The position numbers and the translations under genes are program-made. This document shows, in pieces, positions 8,001-16,128 of a stretch of 64,000 nucleotides of DNA. The stretch is taken from positions 738 through 64,737 of the forward strand of contig NZ_JAMXKF010000013.1 in assembly GCF_024220585.1 (NCBI RefSeq). Reading direction: 5' to 3'. This DNA is from Dyadobacter diqingensis. Lineage in GTDB: Bacteria > Bacteroidota > Bacteroidia > Cytophagales > Spirosomataceae. The notes below the pieces were generated by a model. That model saw nothing but the letters and a program-made list of their open reading frames with translations. It ran no database searches and was not told where the DNA came from. The stretch's first letter is position 1; every line of letters begins with the position of its first letter.

Positions 8001-8130
8001 CATGACGGTCAATCGTATATTTCCATCCAAACAAAGGGCTTATGAGCTGATCATCTACCACTGCCTGGCCAAACAATATGCCTCTGAAAAGGTGAGGCTG
8101 AAAGGAGGGGTGTTGATGGTTGACCGTTGA
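5053..8130 (+). CDS. lanB: Class I lanthipeptide dehydratase (LanB)
   Basis: A full-length LanB of 1025 residues. LanB enzymes use glutamyl-tRNA to glutamylate Ser/Thr of a precursor core and then eliminate glutamate to give dehydro-amino acids. The glutamylation domain (about 1-690) begins with the family motif RTSTRSTPYGLF at 85-96. The elimination (SpaB_C/thiopeptide-type) domain covers about 755-1015, opening SEWLYLKIY and holding FFFVRYNDPDPHLRLRF near 790-807. Both domains are on one chain, unlike the split enzymes of thiopeptide loci. The nearest precursor is the 47-aa peptide at 4412. No cyclase (LanC), protease or ABC exporter follows; the next gene is an unrelated hydrolase beyond a repeat tract. 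The reading frame is intact. Confidence 0.92.
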   Translation: MIRHSDFYLLRRPTVSIEQLNEFHDQLSETSPELLLKTYYQDLLAQESIFVASPALYGRFQLWLSGETLSEKQKLLTTLYKYLVRTSTRSTPYGLFSGCALGEIGAETRFEIPSPEKIDRHTRIDFECLIAVKEWLVEQPVIQEQLQLYPNTSLYMVGDNYRYIEEFRNQAQRNYFISSIEGNEYLSLIFDLASRGATVRDLGDLLVSHGIDPDESLDFIQQLIANKILIFDLETVITGPDFLDVLISRLSSLSETSEITERLKEFRLMLSQTENRIDMYRQLRSAMERLTLLPAKQDIIQVDTFFPYTQNRLKEDSIQHIQRLLTKLMVLNQHNTSTDLDEFRQRFRNRYEDEEVPLVMALDQEIGIGYGSFSSLGASYTPMIDELSLPSAGYSNKTQSDGWWQKFVLEKYTNTLRDKSPVVELTDKDLANIAHNQPQSKQPLAYSFYAFGNLLSGSPESVDKGEFIFNLLACNGPSAVNIISRFYEGSAKLHDHLKRCAREEELHSPDVIFAEIIYCPDSRAGNIMARPSLYQYEIPYMGKSSVEENFQIPIQDIMVSVRSGHVVLRSKRLNKRIIPRLSNAHNYQTGLPIYRFLCDLQHQDSYLNIRFDWDLLKDQHYLPQVRYKNIILSRASWLLQSAEFRTMDPQSLAGKLKDMEIPGQFVIVSGDNELFVDAGITYSLQLLWQALQKETTVRIKEFLSTPENCLLKHDGKKYASEMVIPFRNTSVVPIPGLSVNSASIPKRRFSIGSEWLYLKIYTGEKSSDTILIQSLYPIIRQLLEDQVINKFFFVRYNDPDPHLRLRFRGNQRLDFYHHVIRAIEDVLQHNIHTGIVHKIQVDTYHRELERYGMEQIELCETLFHYDSLSILNFLHHTGETCDETQRFAFAVRLINKLLSSADISFTDRHELLERLKEGFFAEFNGNSALRKQLSEKYRFFKPMMDQVLQISEPETDSDAYVKKLTTCLTDKMQLFSVLSSLVHMTVNRIFPSKQRAYELIIYHCLAKQYASEKVRLKGGVLMVDR

Positions 8131-8140
8131 GGATTGATGG

Positions 8141-8225
8141 CTGACCATTGACCATTGACCATTGACCGTTGACGATGATGGACTGTCGATGGCCGATTGT
8201 CAATGGGCGATCGTCAATGGTCAAC
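8141..8225. repeat. Heptamer tandem repeat (TTGACCA) with inverted partner
   Basis: Just after the lanB stop codon TGACCAT-type heptamers repeat at 8142-8172, and GTCAATGGTCAA follows at 8213-8224. The two parts are inverted with respect to each other (TTGACCATTGAC against GTCAATGGTCAA), so the transcript could fold into an imperfect hairpin. No U-run follows, so a terminator role is doubtful. Confidence 0.6.
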
Positions 8226-8366
8226 AAAATCTATCGTCCCCAAAAGAAACAGCTTAAATCTCATAAATTATTGTCCAAAACGGGTTACATCGATTAATTT
8301 TACAAATCGGCTTTTACCAGGAGCCGTCGCATTATTAATCCGGTTTTTTTAATAAATAACATTTCG

Positions 8367-9323
8367 ATGATCACTAAACTCAGACCGAAAAGTGCTGCGC
8401 ATATAGGCAGCATGATGATATTATTATTCGTTTTTCTGACGGGCAGTATTTCGGCTAAGGCCGGTGTTTTGGCTGCAACAGATACGCTCCGATTGTTTTT
8501 GATTGGAAACAGCTTTTCGCAGAATGCCACAAGATATCTCCCGCAGCTCGCGGCCGAAGGCGGGCACCCATTAAAAATCGGGCGTGCGGAGTTGGGTGGA
8601 TGCTCCTTGCAGCGTCATTGGGAAATCGCGGAAGCTGCCGAAAAAAATCCCGAAGATCCAAAGGGAAAGGCGTATAACGGGAAGTCACTACGGGAATTAT
8701 TGTCGGCCGGAACCTGGGATGTAGTCACCATCCAACAGAATTCCATGAATTCAGGTGATGTTACGACTTATTCTCCCTATGCCAAAAAACTTGTTGATCT
8801 TGTGAAATCCATTCAGCCGAAGGCCAGGATTGTAATGCAGCAGACCTGGGCTTACCGGGTTGATGCGAAGCAGTTTACGCAGGTTGCTGACAAGCAGTTT
8901 GCTTCGAGTGCCCAGGAAATGTGGGAAAAATCGAGAGCTTCGTACCATACCATTGCCGGCCAACTTGGTATTCCGCTTTTCCCGGTTGGTGACGCTTTCT
9001 GGAAAATAAATTCAGATCAGAAAACCGCTTACAAACCGGATACCGGCTTTAACGTGGACAATGCGCAAAGCCCGTCGTTACCGGATCAGACCAATTCTTT
9101 GCACGTAGGTTATCATTACAACAATAGCCAGAAACTTGCCTTTGATGCAAACCACGCCAATGAAGCGGGTTGTTATCTGGGTGGATTGGTGTGGTATGCA
9201 GTCTTGTTTCATGAGTCGCCGGGCAAGCTACAATTCCGGCCTGATAAAGTCCCGGAAGCATTTGCTGCCAAATTGAAAGTTGCAGCGCATGACGTGACCC
9301 ACGGTGGTAAGAAAACGAAATAG
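8367..9323 (+). CDS. Secreted SGNH-type hydrolase (DUF4886-like)
   Basis: A 318-residue exported protein. Residues 12-36 form a signal peptide or anchor (ILLFVFLTGSISAKA). The SGNH core starts with LFLIGNSFSQN, giving nucleophile Ser49. Further blocks are ELGGCSLQRHW, WDVVTIQQNS and the late DANHANEAGCYLGG, which carries the probable catalytic His. This matches DUF4886-type esterases, which act on carbohydrate esters or similar substrates; the actual substrate is unknown. It is a single gene closed by a strong hairpin at 9335. It looks unrelated to the LanB locus. Confidence 0.8.
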   Translation: MITKLRPKSAAHIGSMMILLFVFLTGSISAKAGVLAATDTLRLFLIGNSFSQNATRYLPQLAAEGGHPLKIGRAELGGCSLQRHWEIAEAAEKNPEDPKGKAYNGKSLRELLSAGTWDVVTIQQNSMNSGDVTTYSPYAKKLVDLVKSIQPKARIVMQQTWAYRVDAKQFTQVADKQFASSAQEMWEKSRASYHTIAGQLGIPLFPVGDAFWKINSDQKTAYKPDTGFNVDNAQSPSLPDQTNSLHVGYHYNNSQKLAFDANHANEAGCYLGGLVWYAVLFHESPGKLQFRPDKVPEAFAAKLKVAAHDVTHGGKKTK

Positions 9324-9334
9324 TGTTGTTCATA

Positions 9335-9377
9335 CAAGCAAAAGGGATTCCGGTTCAACCGGAATCCCTTTTGCTTG
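9335..9377. terminator. Bidirectional Rho-independent terminator
   Basis: A perfect 21-bp inverted repeat around GGGATTCCGG with flanking AAAA/TTTT runs separates two convergent genes (hydrolase ending at 9323, lipoprotein ending at 9394) and can serve both. Confidence 0.85.
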
Positions 9378-9393
9378 TCAATAGCATATCTTA

Positions 9394-9870
9394 TCAGTTA
9401 GCGTTATTTTTCTTCTTTTTGGCGTGATCAACAATCGCACCGGTACCTGCGCCAATACCAGCGCCGACCAAGCTTCCAACGAGAGCGCCCTGAGCGTGTT
9501 TTTTATTAATTATTGCACCGGTTATGGCTCCTGTTCCGGCCCCTACAACGGCACCCTTGGCCGTATGGCTCCATCCTTTTTTCTTCCGGGTAGCGGCTGG
9601 TGCTGCTGCAATGTTGTTATTTGCCACAACCTGACTGTTTTTTTCCTCACGTTCTGCCGCCAGTTTTTCCTCACGTTCGTTGGCGAGCTTCGCTTCACGA
9701 TCCGCTACTATGGCATTCATTGAATCAATTACGGCCTGTTTGGCTATAACTGCCTTCATAGAGTCGATCGTCACTTGCTTCGCTTTCAGTGCTTCCGCTT
9801 CTTTGTTCGGGCCACTGTTACAGGCTGTTAAAAACGAAACAGCACAAATTATTAAGATTAGCGATTTCAT
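9394..9870 (-). CDS. Glycine-zipper lipoprotein, 158 aa
   Basis: A signal peptide with lipobox (SFLTAC, Cys17) leads into a long charged coiled-coil region at about 22-78 with near-repeats: DSMKAVIAKQ then DSMNAIVADR, and LANEREEK then LAAEREEK. A basic stretch (TRKKKGW) precedes a glycine-zipper segment at about 103-150 (KGAVVGAGTGAITGAII, GALVGSLVGAGIGAGTGAIV) that can pack into a membrane. Such proteins sit in the outer membrane and often affect envelope stability; a precise role is not known. A Lys/Asn tail closes the protein. Confidence 0.75.
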   Translation of the reverse strand: MKSLILIICAVSFLTACNSGPNKEAEALKAKQVTIDSMKAVIAKQAVIDSMNAIVADREAKLANEREEKLAAEREEKNSQVVANNNIAAAPAATRKKKGWSHTAKGAVVGAGTGAITGAIINKKHAQGALVGSLVGAGIGAGTGAIVDHAKKKKNNAN

Positions 9871-9995
9871 AGTTTAGATTTTAGGTTATTCAATAATATA
9901 TATTAAGTCCTAAAACCGTGCCAATCCGGATAGTTTATTGTAAAATCAGTCGCGGAATAATTCATTATAGTAACCGTCGAACAAATTATTTCGTC

Positions 9996-10421
9996 CTAGG
10001 CATTTTTAAGTTTATCGATGTCCAGCTTTTTCATTCCCATAATAGCCTGCATGACCCTCTGCCCTTTTGCCGGATCTGACATAAGCTGCCCGATCATGGA
10101 AGGGACGATTTGCCAGGAAAAACCAAATTTGTCTTTCAGCCAGCCACACATACTTTCCTGTCCGCCATCGGCAGTGAATTTTTCCCAGTAATAATCGATC
10201 TCTTCCTGCGTGTCGCAATTGACGACAAAAGACAGTGCTTCGTTAAATTTAAAATGCGGCCCGCCGTTCAGGCCCATTACTTTGTTACCATTCAGTTCGA
10301 ACATGACCACCATCGGATTTTCATCCAGGATCTTTGAATTCTTGAAAACGGAGCAATAGAAATCGGCTGCGGCTTTGGCATTGCCGTCAAACCACATGCA
10401 TGGGAAAATCTGGTTGTTCAT
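9996..10421 (-). CDS. VOC-family protein (PhnB/3-dmu-9_3-mt type)
   Basis: A 141-residue vicinal-oxygen-chelate protein: IFPCMWFDGNAKAAADFYCSVFKNS opens the first beta-alpha unit, NGGPHFKFNEALSFVVNCDTQEEID the second, and the close is GFSWQIVPSMIGQLM. Proteins of this group (PF06983) are annotated as PhnB-like or 3-demethylubiquinone methyltransferase-like, but most have no proven reaction and the methyltransferase name is misleading. Single gene without evident partners. Confidence 0.85.
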   Translation of the reverse strand: MNNQIFPCMWFDGNAKAAADFYCSVFKNSKILDENPMVVMFELNGNKVMGLNGGPHFKFNEALSFVVNCDTQEEIDYYWEKFTADGGQESMCGWLKDKFGFSWQIVPSMIGQLMSDPAKGQRVMQAIMGMKKLDIDKLKNA

Positions 10422-10634
10422 CTGTCAGGCGTTCTAAGGTTTAACAATTAATTTACGATACAATTTTAGACAGATTTTATCAATTGCAAGGGGGGATAAA
10501 ACGACATTTTCAGGGTAAATCGGGACAGGTTATTGTCAGTTCCCCATAATTGCGTTGTTTGCTGATATTAAAACGATTATCGATGACAAGTAAGATCTAC
10601 CTCCTGGCTTTTTTTAGAATAACATCGGCTAGGG

Positions 10635-11333
10635 CTATCTGATGCTGTGCTTTTTTCTTACCATATTTATTTCTTCTTCTGATAAATCCATTTTTCTTAG
10701 CAAGTCACTGCATTCGCTTGACTTTAATGAGTCGTTCATAAAGTCAGCGAGCTCTATAAGTATGGCCAATGCCTCAGCCACGTCTATTCGGATTTCATTG
10801 TCAGCACGCTTCAAGGCTGCGTCAAGAATTGCTGCGGCTGCCTTGTCATCATTTTTGTAATCCCGAAACCGTACGGCAGCGGCGATCGACTTTTGCAGCG
10901 GGGTTTGGTTTTTGTTTTCCGCCCTTTCCCAGGTTTTTTGGTCTTTCTCTCCGTAATGGATAAATATGATGGAATTGCCGGCCGGGTCGGTCAGCGTGAA
11001 CCGGGTTGTTCCTGGTTTCATTCGTGAAATCCTGGGTATCCCCGTATTTGGAATTTTTCCAAAACCGGCCTTTAACTTTTGGGTAAATTCCTGATATACT
11101 TTTTCCGCATCGGGCACCGTGACAAGGCAACCCGTAAATGATTGATTCATTTCTTTACCTTGTTTGGCGGCTGTAAAGTGCAGTTGGGAGCCTGCCCGCT
11201 CTACAACCCCATAGGGGTAAGGGCGGGTCTGTTTGTAGGTAACCCTAAATCCAAGCAACTCCCAAAAATCCAAGGTCTTCTCTATCGACAGACAGGATAA
11301 AACCGGAATAGTAATCCACGCTCTCTGAGTCAT
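10635..11333 (-). CDS. VOC/glyoxalase-like protein with C-terminal helical extension
   Basis: The N-terminal 125 residues form one glyoxalase/bleomycin-resistance-like domain (ITIPVLSCLSIEKTLDFWELLGFRV, LTDPAGNSIIFIHYGE). About 100 further residues form Ala/Glu/Lys-rich helices (KSIAAAVRFRDYKNDDKAAAAILDAALKRA...) that resemble a helical-repeat tail rather than a second VOC unit. The protein is 232 residues long, roughly 100 more than a single-domain VOC protein. Substrate unknown. The HxlR regulator gene lies 144 bp upstream in the same direction. Confidence 0.75.
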   Translation of the reverse strand: MTQRAWITIPVLSCLSIEKTLDFWELLGFRVTYKQTRPYPYGVVERAGSQLHFTAAKQGKEMNQSFTGCLVTVPDAEKVYQEFTQKLKAGFGKIPNTGIPRISRMKPGTTRFTLTDPAGNSIIFIHYGEKDQKTWERAENKNQTPLQKSIAAAVRFRDYKNDDKAAAAILDAALKRADNEIRIDVAEALAILIELADFMNDSLKSSECSDLLRKMDLSEEEINMVRKKHSIR

Positions 11334-11476
11334 TTTTTCTGAATTGTGTTCGCTGCAAACCTAAAAACTTTGCTTTGGACCGCCATCTTTATATACTTTT
11401 TTGTATATAAAGCAGTGTGAAGATCGCGATGGCAAAATCGTTGGTTTCTGAATTCAGGAGTTTTACAAGTATGTTC

Positions 11477-11818
11477 TTAATTAAGGCCTTCTTCTTCTAT
11501 TAAAAAAAGTCCATAGTCTGTCAGCTGGTCGATAACAGGAAGCGCTTTTAAAGCTCTTTCGGTCAATTGATATTCTACTCTGGGGGGCTTCTCCAAAAAG
11601 GAATGCCGGGTTAGCATATTTTTGTCTTCCAGTTCGCGTAATTGAGTTATCAGCATTTTATCTGAAATATGGTTTATTGATTTTTTTAGATCACCATATC
11701 TTACCGGGCCATTACGGAGACATATCAAAATGGGAATTTTCCATATTCCACCGATATGTGCCATTGCAAACTCGACGGGGTTATAGTATACTCTGTTTTT
11801 GTATAAGAACTCTTTCAT
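11477..11818 (-). CDS. HxlR-family transcriptional regulator
   Basis: A 113-residue winged-helix regulator: HIGGIWKIPILICLRNGPVRYGDLKKSI, then SDKMLITQLRELEDKNMLTR and the wing PPRVEYQLTERALKALPVI. The N-terminal Cys of classical HxlR proteins (CPVERAL) is replaced by Asn (NPVEFAM), so direct thiol redox sensing at that site is not possible here. The esterase gene at 11874 is 56 bp upstream in the same direction and may be co-transcribed. Confidence 0.88.
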   Translation of the reverse strand: MKEFLYKNRVYYNPVEFAMAHIGGIWKIPILICLRNGPVRYGDLKKSINHISDKMLITQLRELEDKNMLTRHSFLEKPPRVEYQLTERALKALPVIDQLTDYGLFLIEEEGLN

Positions 11819-11873
11819 GGGTAAATGTTCAGAAGATTTCTCATGTTCTTTTCCAGGATGCCGACAGCTTTAT

Positions 11874-12734
11874 TTATTTTTCTCCCTCTTGCTGCGAAGG
11901 ATACAATAACCGCAACGCATTAAAAACAGCCTGATGGGTAATGGTTGCGTGATCTTCTGCTGGCAGATAGTCAAAATGTACCGATGAATTTTTCACTTTT
12001 CTTAACTTCTCGGCCAGTAAATTGGCATCGACCTCCATAACGCGTGGAGTGTCGCCGGGAGTGAGCCCCTCTTTGCCAACACCAATATAAATACCGGTTT
12101 TCTGGTCGACATTAGCAGGCGACAAGCTCAGTAACGAGCCGTTATCCCACCATAAGCTTGGACTGATAATGATGTATTTGTTAAACAGCGCCGGTTTTTT
12201 CAACAGGATTTCTGTCGCCAGTAATCCGGCCAGCGACTGTCCGATCAGCATTTTGGCGGAGTTTGTCTTATACTTTTTTTCTATAAACGGCTGTAACTCC
12301 GTTTCCAGAAAGCTAATGAATTTGTCGGAATGGCCTGCGGTGGGATATCTTTTTTTGTCCGCTTCGAGGGTGGTTGGGTAAGTGAAGTCCCGCTTCCTGT
12401 CCACATTGGCAATCCCTACAATAATTGATTTGGGAACCCGGTCGATCCAGGAAAAATTGTTGAACTGAAAAAGCCCCGTGACATGAATGAAATCTTCGTC
12501 CGCCGAACCGTCGAGCAGGTATACAACCGGATATTTTGTCGTGTCCGTTTTACTGTAACCTTCGGGGAGGTAAATGTTCAAAATTCTTTTTTCTGATAAT
12601 ACAGAAGAGTGAATTTCGTCAATGACGCCGAGAACGAATGGTTTGGGATGATCTGCCTGGGAAGGAGTATTTTTCTGGGCGAAAGTTAATGTTGTGAAAA
12701 AAGTAAGTACAAGAATGGGGGCTAAGAGCTTCAT
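11874..12734 (-). CDS. Secreted alpha/beta hydrolase, esterase-D/enterochelin-esterase-like
   Basis: Start set at the ATG at 12734, which opens a signal peptide (MKLLAPILVLTFFTTLTFAQ); an upstream TTG at 12746 would add four residues. The mature protein shows LNIYLPEGY, YPVVYLLDGSAD, nucleophile Ser167 in IGQSLAGLL (GQSLAG in place of GHSxGG) and a late EDHATITH that should supply the catalytic His. This is the putative-esterase family that includes Fes/IroE and feruloyl esterases. A substrate cannot be assigned; no siderophore genes are nearby. Confidence 0.85.
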   Translation of the reverse strand: MKLLAPILVLTFFTTLTFAQKNTPSQADHPKPFVLGVIDEIHSSVLSEKRILNIYLPEGYSKTDTTKYPVVYLLDGSADEDFIHVTGLFQFNNFSWIDRVPKSIIVGIANVDRKRDFTYPTTLEADKKRYPTAGHSDKFISFLETELQPFIEKKYKTNSAKMLIGQSLAGLLATEILLKKPALFNKYIIISPSLWWDNGSLLSLSPANVDQKTGIYIGVGKEGLTPGDTPRVMEVDANLLAEKLRKVKNSSVHFDYLPAEDHATITHQAVFNALRLLYPSQQEGEK

Positions 12735-13007
12735 TATTTTTGTCAAGGATTTATATATGCGTCAAAAATATGAAATTCTTTTTTGGCGGGTTAAATCGTG
12801 CATTTGAATTCAGTAGATTTTGCTATTACAAGTAGAATTCATTTTATTTAAATATGAGATAATTCAGATCCATTAACCATGAATTCTGATAATAAAAGTA
12901 GGTTAACAGTCAGACTTTGCACAATTCTTCCAATTGGAAAGGTGCGTGTAAATATTAAATTATTTCATTTTCCCTTATCCTCATCAAATCGGCTTAATTA
13001 ATGCACT

Positions 13008-13859
13008 ATGGAGAAGATAATAGTTGATAGTGTAACCCTCACAAAGTATCCTGAAATTCTAAGAATCAAAAAAAAACATACTATGATTATAATCCCAATT
13101 CATGTAATGACTGAGTTGGAACAGAATCTCGAGTCTCAGTTGTTCCATAATATTTTAACTCTTGTTAATAAAAGTGAGCGAATTAGATTAGTAGACAGCA
13201 ATAATAGCAAATATAAGATATCTGAGGATATGTTCTCGTTTATTGATCTTCCAGATAAACGTCTGTTCAAGATTGGTTATGGCGAAATTGATAAAATTCC
13301 AGATAAGTCGGTTAAGATTGCAACAATCGATCACGATGTGTGCAGAAATACTGTAGAGAGCTATTTAGGATGTTTAAATGAATCTCAAATTCAAGAGCTC
13401 ATTAGAGTTTTCTTCAAAAAAAGAAATCCAGTCGAGAGATGGTTATTTTATGATGCAAATAAGAATAAACTAATAGAGATAGCTAGTCTAGTCTTTTCCA
13501 CAATTGTATTGGTATCAATATATTTTGTATTATTTGATACAGATTTTCAAAATTATATTTTTTATCATTTTAGAAGTAATGAGTTAATCTACGTTATGAT
13601 TGGGGTTACCTTGACTGTCTCCATGTATATATTCAAAGAGGAAAAGATTATATATTATGGTTCTGTTGAAGTCATTATAGGATTGCTTGCATGTAGAGTA
13701 GCATTTGAAAAATACGATTCAAATTTCATTATAAAATTGTTCGGTGGATTGTATATCATGGTGAGAGGATTGGATAATATTAGTAAAGATGGTAAAGTCA
13801 AGGAATTTTACAGACGCAAAAAGCAAGAAATAAAACTGCGATTCTTAGGATTATTGTGA
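13008..13859 (+). CDS. Orphan PIN-like domain fused to membrane helices
   Basis: I do not recognise a named family. Residues 1-120 follow PIN-nuclease layout: an opening strand with Asp7 (MEKIIVDS), IIPIHVMTELEQ with Glu36, GYGEIDKIPDK with Asp95, and VKIATIDHDV with Asp108. These fall where the PIN acidic metal ligands are expected. After a charged linker, residues about 157-176, 192-209, 217-234 and 240-253 are hydrophobic and probably span the membrane; the tail is basic (RRKKQEIKLR). The gene is visibly AT-rich against its neighbours and stands alone between divergent units, which suggests recent acquisition. It might act in RNA decay or defence at the membrane, but that is inference from fold and composition. 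Confidence 0.6.
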   Translation: MEKIIVDSVTLTKYPEILRIKKKHTMIIIPIHVMTELEQNLESQLFHNILTLVNKSERIRLVDSNNSKYKISEDMFSFIDLPDKRLFKIGYGEIDKIPDKSVKIATIDHDVCRNTVESYLGCLNESQIQELIRVFFKKRNPVERWLFYDANKNKLIEIASLVFSTIVLVSIYFVLFDTDFQNYIFYHFRSNELIYVMIGVTLTVSMYIFKEEKIIYYGSVEVIIGLLACRVAFEKYDSNFIIKLFGGLYIMVRGLDNISKDGKVKEFYRRKKQEIKLRFLGLL

Positions 13860-13943
13860 TTGAATTAACTAATCAATACTGGAAATATGAGGCATATGTA
13901 TGCTGATAGTTTAATTTTACTTTATTAGCGTTGGTATAGTAAG

Positions 13944-15260
13944 TTAATCAGCTAATTTCACCCACTTAATCCCACAATCATACTCCGTGTAATGCAGATA
14001 CTTCCGGTTTTGCATCCATAACAACACATTCTGATCTCCTTTCTTTTTGTATCTCGGAATCACCGGGCGTACGTTGTCCAGTTTTGAATTTCGGGTAATT
14101 GGGGTGATTTGCCAGGTTTTGCCGAGGTCTTTGGTCTGACCTTTGGAGATTTCAAAGACGTTGTTAACTTCATGTGAAAAGTAAACGATGGAGGGATCCA
14201 GCGGGTCGATCGTGAGGCCGCCGGAATAGTTTTGCTCACGCTCCTTTTTACCTTCCGGTGTTTGCGGAAACCACTTCCCTGAATCGATCAGATGATGGTC
14301 GTTCCACTTTTTGCCGTCATAAACGGTGTAATGATACTGATGTTTTTCATTGGTCGGGTAACGCGTATAGGCGACAACCGGCCTTCCTTTTTTGTCGATA
14401 ACGATGTCAAATATCCATGCTTTTCCGGTCTCCGGCGTTGCTTGGTAAATGACCGACGCATCTGACGGGTGGAAAGGAAGCTGATCGATATTGGCAATTT
14501 TGGAGCCGTCAACCCGCCAGAAAGCTCCCTTTTCGTAATAACAGTAATAAACAGAATTCAGCGGTTCTGCATTGGGGTGTCCGTCGGTGAAAATGAGATG
14601 GATTTTCGATTTTCCGTCTGAATAATACTTGACATAGGGCCGGTTATTTGTATTCAGTTCTTTGGAAGTGATCACCACTACCGGATCCGACCAGGTTTTG
14701 CCATTGTCGGTGGAGGTAATAAAGTTGGGTTTAAAACCGACCCAACGGCCGAAGCTGTAAACTTTGTTGTTCTCACTGCTCAGGATAAACGGGTTGGCAT
14801 AGGTATAGGTTTCACGTTTAAACTTCTCCAAAAGCGCGGGCGTCTGTGGTTTGAAAACAAGCGAATCTGAAAAAGTGCTGATGTCAATGGATTTTGACGT
14901 GGTATTTTGAATAACCCCCATCCCGTTTTTAGTCCCGCCATGCCAGGTGTATTGGGTAAGGATCCGCTGATCGGGCAACTGCAAAAATGCAGGATTGTCG
15001 TGATCATCAATTTCGAGTTTGGTGTATAGTCTTTTTTGAGCAACCTTCCCTGATTTCAGGTCCAGCGAGGCAGCTACAATATCACCCGATTTGGTCACCC
15101 AGCCGGTGATAACCGATCCGTTTTTATCATGGGTGTAAATCGCACGCGGATCGCTAAACCAGCACCAGGCCCCGTCGTTGGTGAGGGTAGAAACAGTTTG
15201 GGCGGAAAGGCTGATCGTGAGACTTAGGAAGGTGATAAGGAGAAGGGGGGTTCGTGACAT
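13944..15260 (-). CDS. Secreted BNR-4 repeat protein
   Basis: Start at the ATG at 15260 (MSRTPLLLITFLSLTISLSAQ signal peptide); an upstream TTG at 15278 is less likely. The 438-residue protein begins WCWFSDPRAIYTHDKNGSVITGW and carries bladed motifs such as SSENNKVYSFGRWVG, STDNGKTWSDPVV and KDLGKTWQITPITR, the Asp-box form of sialidase-like propellers. The BNR-4 family (PF15892) is found with polysaccharide-degrading enzymes, but hydrolase or lyase activity is not assured. It is last in a leftward set with ThuA, PVC-cytochrome and SGNH proteins. Confidence 0.85.
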   Translation of the reverse strand: MSRTPLLLITFLSLTISLSAQTVSTLTNDGAWCWFSDPRAIYTHDKNGSVITGWVTKSGDIVAASLDLKSGKVAQKRLYTKLEIDDHDNPAFLQLPDQRILTQYTWHGGTKNGMGVIQNTTSKSIDISTFSDSLVFKPQTPALLEKFKRETYTYANPFILSSENNKVYSFGRWVGFKPNFITSTDNGKTWSDPVVVITSKELNTNNRPYVKYYSDGKSKIHLIFTDGHPNAEPLNSVYYCYYEKGAFWRVDGSKIANIDQLPFHPSDASVIYQATPETGKAWIFDIVIDKKGRPVVAYTRYPTNEKHQYHYTVYDGKKWNDHHLIDSGKWFPQTPEGKKEREQNYSGGLTIDPLDPSIVYFSHEVNNVFEISKGQTKDLGKTWQITPITRNSKLDNVRPVIPRYKKKGDQNVLLWMQNRKYLHYTEYDCGIKWVKLAD

Positions 15261-15369
15261 AAGACGGAATATTATCAAAAATGACCAAACTTATTCTGCA
15301 TTGCGAAGACAGAATAGGTTCGGCCATTTCATTTTAAAGTTTATTTATACCAGAAGATGGCTAAAATGA

Positions 15370-16128
15370 TTATTTAACCCCCTTCCCGGTAGCAGCCCAG
15401 TAAATTCCTCCGTAAAGGTGATCTAAAAACGACTGATCCGAGTAAACCAATCCGATGTGGCCCAGGCCTGTGTAAAATGCACGGCCGCCGTCATATTTGT
15501 GGTACCAGGCGATCGGGTGAAAATCTCCCATACCTTTGCCTTCGTTATCTCCCCATTTGGTTTTTGGGTCGTAGCTTTTTTCGTCAATACCGATCAAAAA
15601 TTTCAGATCGTTCGATTTGTATGGTTTCTGGTATTCGTACCACTCATCAGTCCATAACATTCTTTTAGGAAAACGCTCCAATCCCGGGAAATTGCTGTCC
15701 ACAACATCCAGATAGGCCGTCTGTTGTGCAGGGTGAATTTTGAACATCATACCCACCATTTTGGTATACCATGGCCATTCGTATTCGGTATCGGCAGCGG
15801 CGTGGATACCCACCCATCCTTTACCCGACTGGATGTATTTTTCAAAGGCAGCTTGCTGCTCATCGTTCAGTACATCGCCGGTTGTGTTCAGGAAAATGAC
15901 TGCCGCGTAATCTTTCAATTGTTTTTCATTAAAAACAGATGCGTTTTCCTGCCAGTCCACCGTGAAATTGTGTCTTGCAGCAAGGTGTCTCAGGCCATCA
16001 ACACCTTCGTGAATGGACTGGTGGTGAAAACCGGCTGTTTTTGTAAACAGCAAAACTTTGAATTGCTGCGCGTTGGCAAAAGCCGCACTCATGATCACAA
16101 GAAGCAGGGCTAGCGATTTTTTTAGCAT
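15370..16128 (-). CDS. ThuA-domain protein, secreted
   Basis: A signal peptide (MLKKSLALLLVIMSAAFANAQ) precedes a single ThuA domain filling the chain: VLLFTKTAGFHHQSI, AVIFLNTTGDVLNDEQQAAFEKYIQSGKGW, GIHAAADTEYEWPWY, PIAWYHKYDGGRAFYTGLGH. ThuA (trehalose-utilisation-like, a class I glutamine amidotransferase fold without the amidotransferase Cys) occurs in 3-keto-sugar and PVC-cytochrome clusters. The biochemical reaction is unsettled. At 252 residues it is a single-domain form. The PVC-type cytochrome gene lies 259 bp upstream, and that gap contains no visible gene. Confidence 0.9.
   Translation of the reverse strand: MLKKSLALLLVIMSAAFANAQQFKVLLFTKTAGFHHQSIHEGVDGLRHLAARHNFTVDWQENASVFNEKQLKDYAAVIFLNTTGDVLNDEQQAAFEKYIQSGKGWVGIHAAADTEYEWPWYTKMVGMMFKIHPAQQTAYLDVVDSNFPGLERFPKRMLWTDEWYEYQKPYKSNDLKFLIGIDEKSYDPKTKWGDNEGKGMGDFHPIAWYHKYDGGRAFYTGLGHIGLVYSDQSFLDHLYGGIYWAATGKGVK

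Noticed and set aside
9996-10421. Ubiquinone methyltransferase
   Set aside because: The family label is historical; the protein is a VOC fold with no SAM-binding motif, and Bacteroidota use menaquinone.
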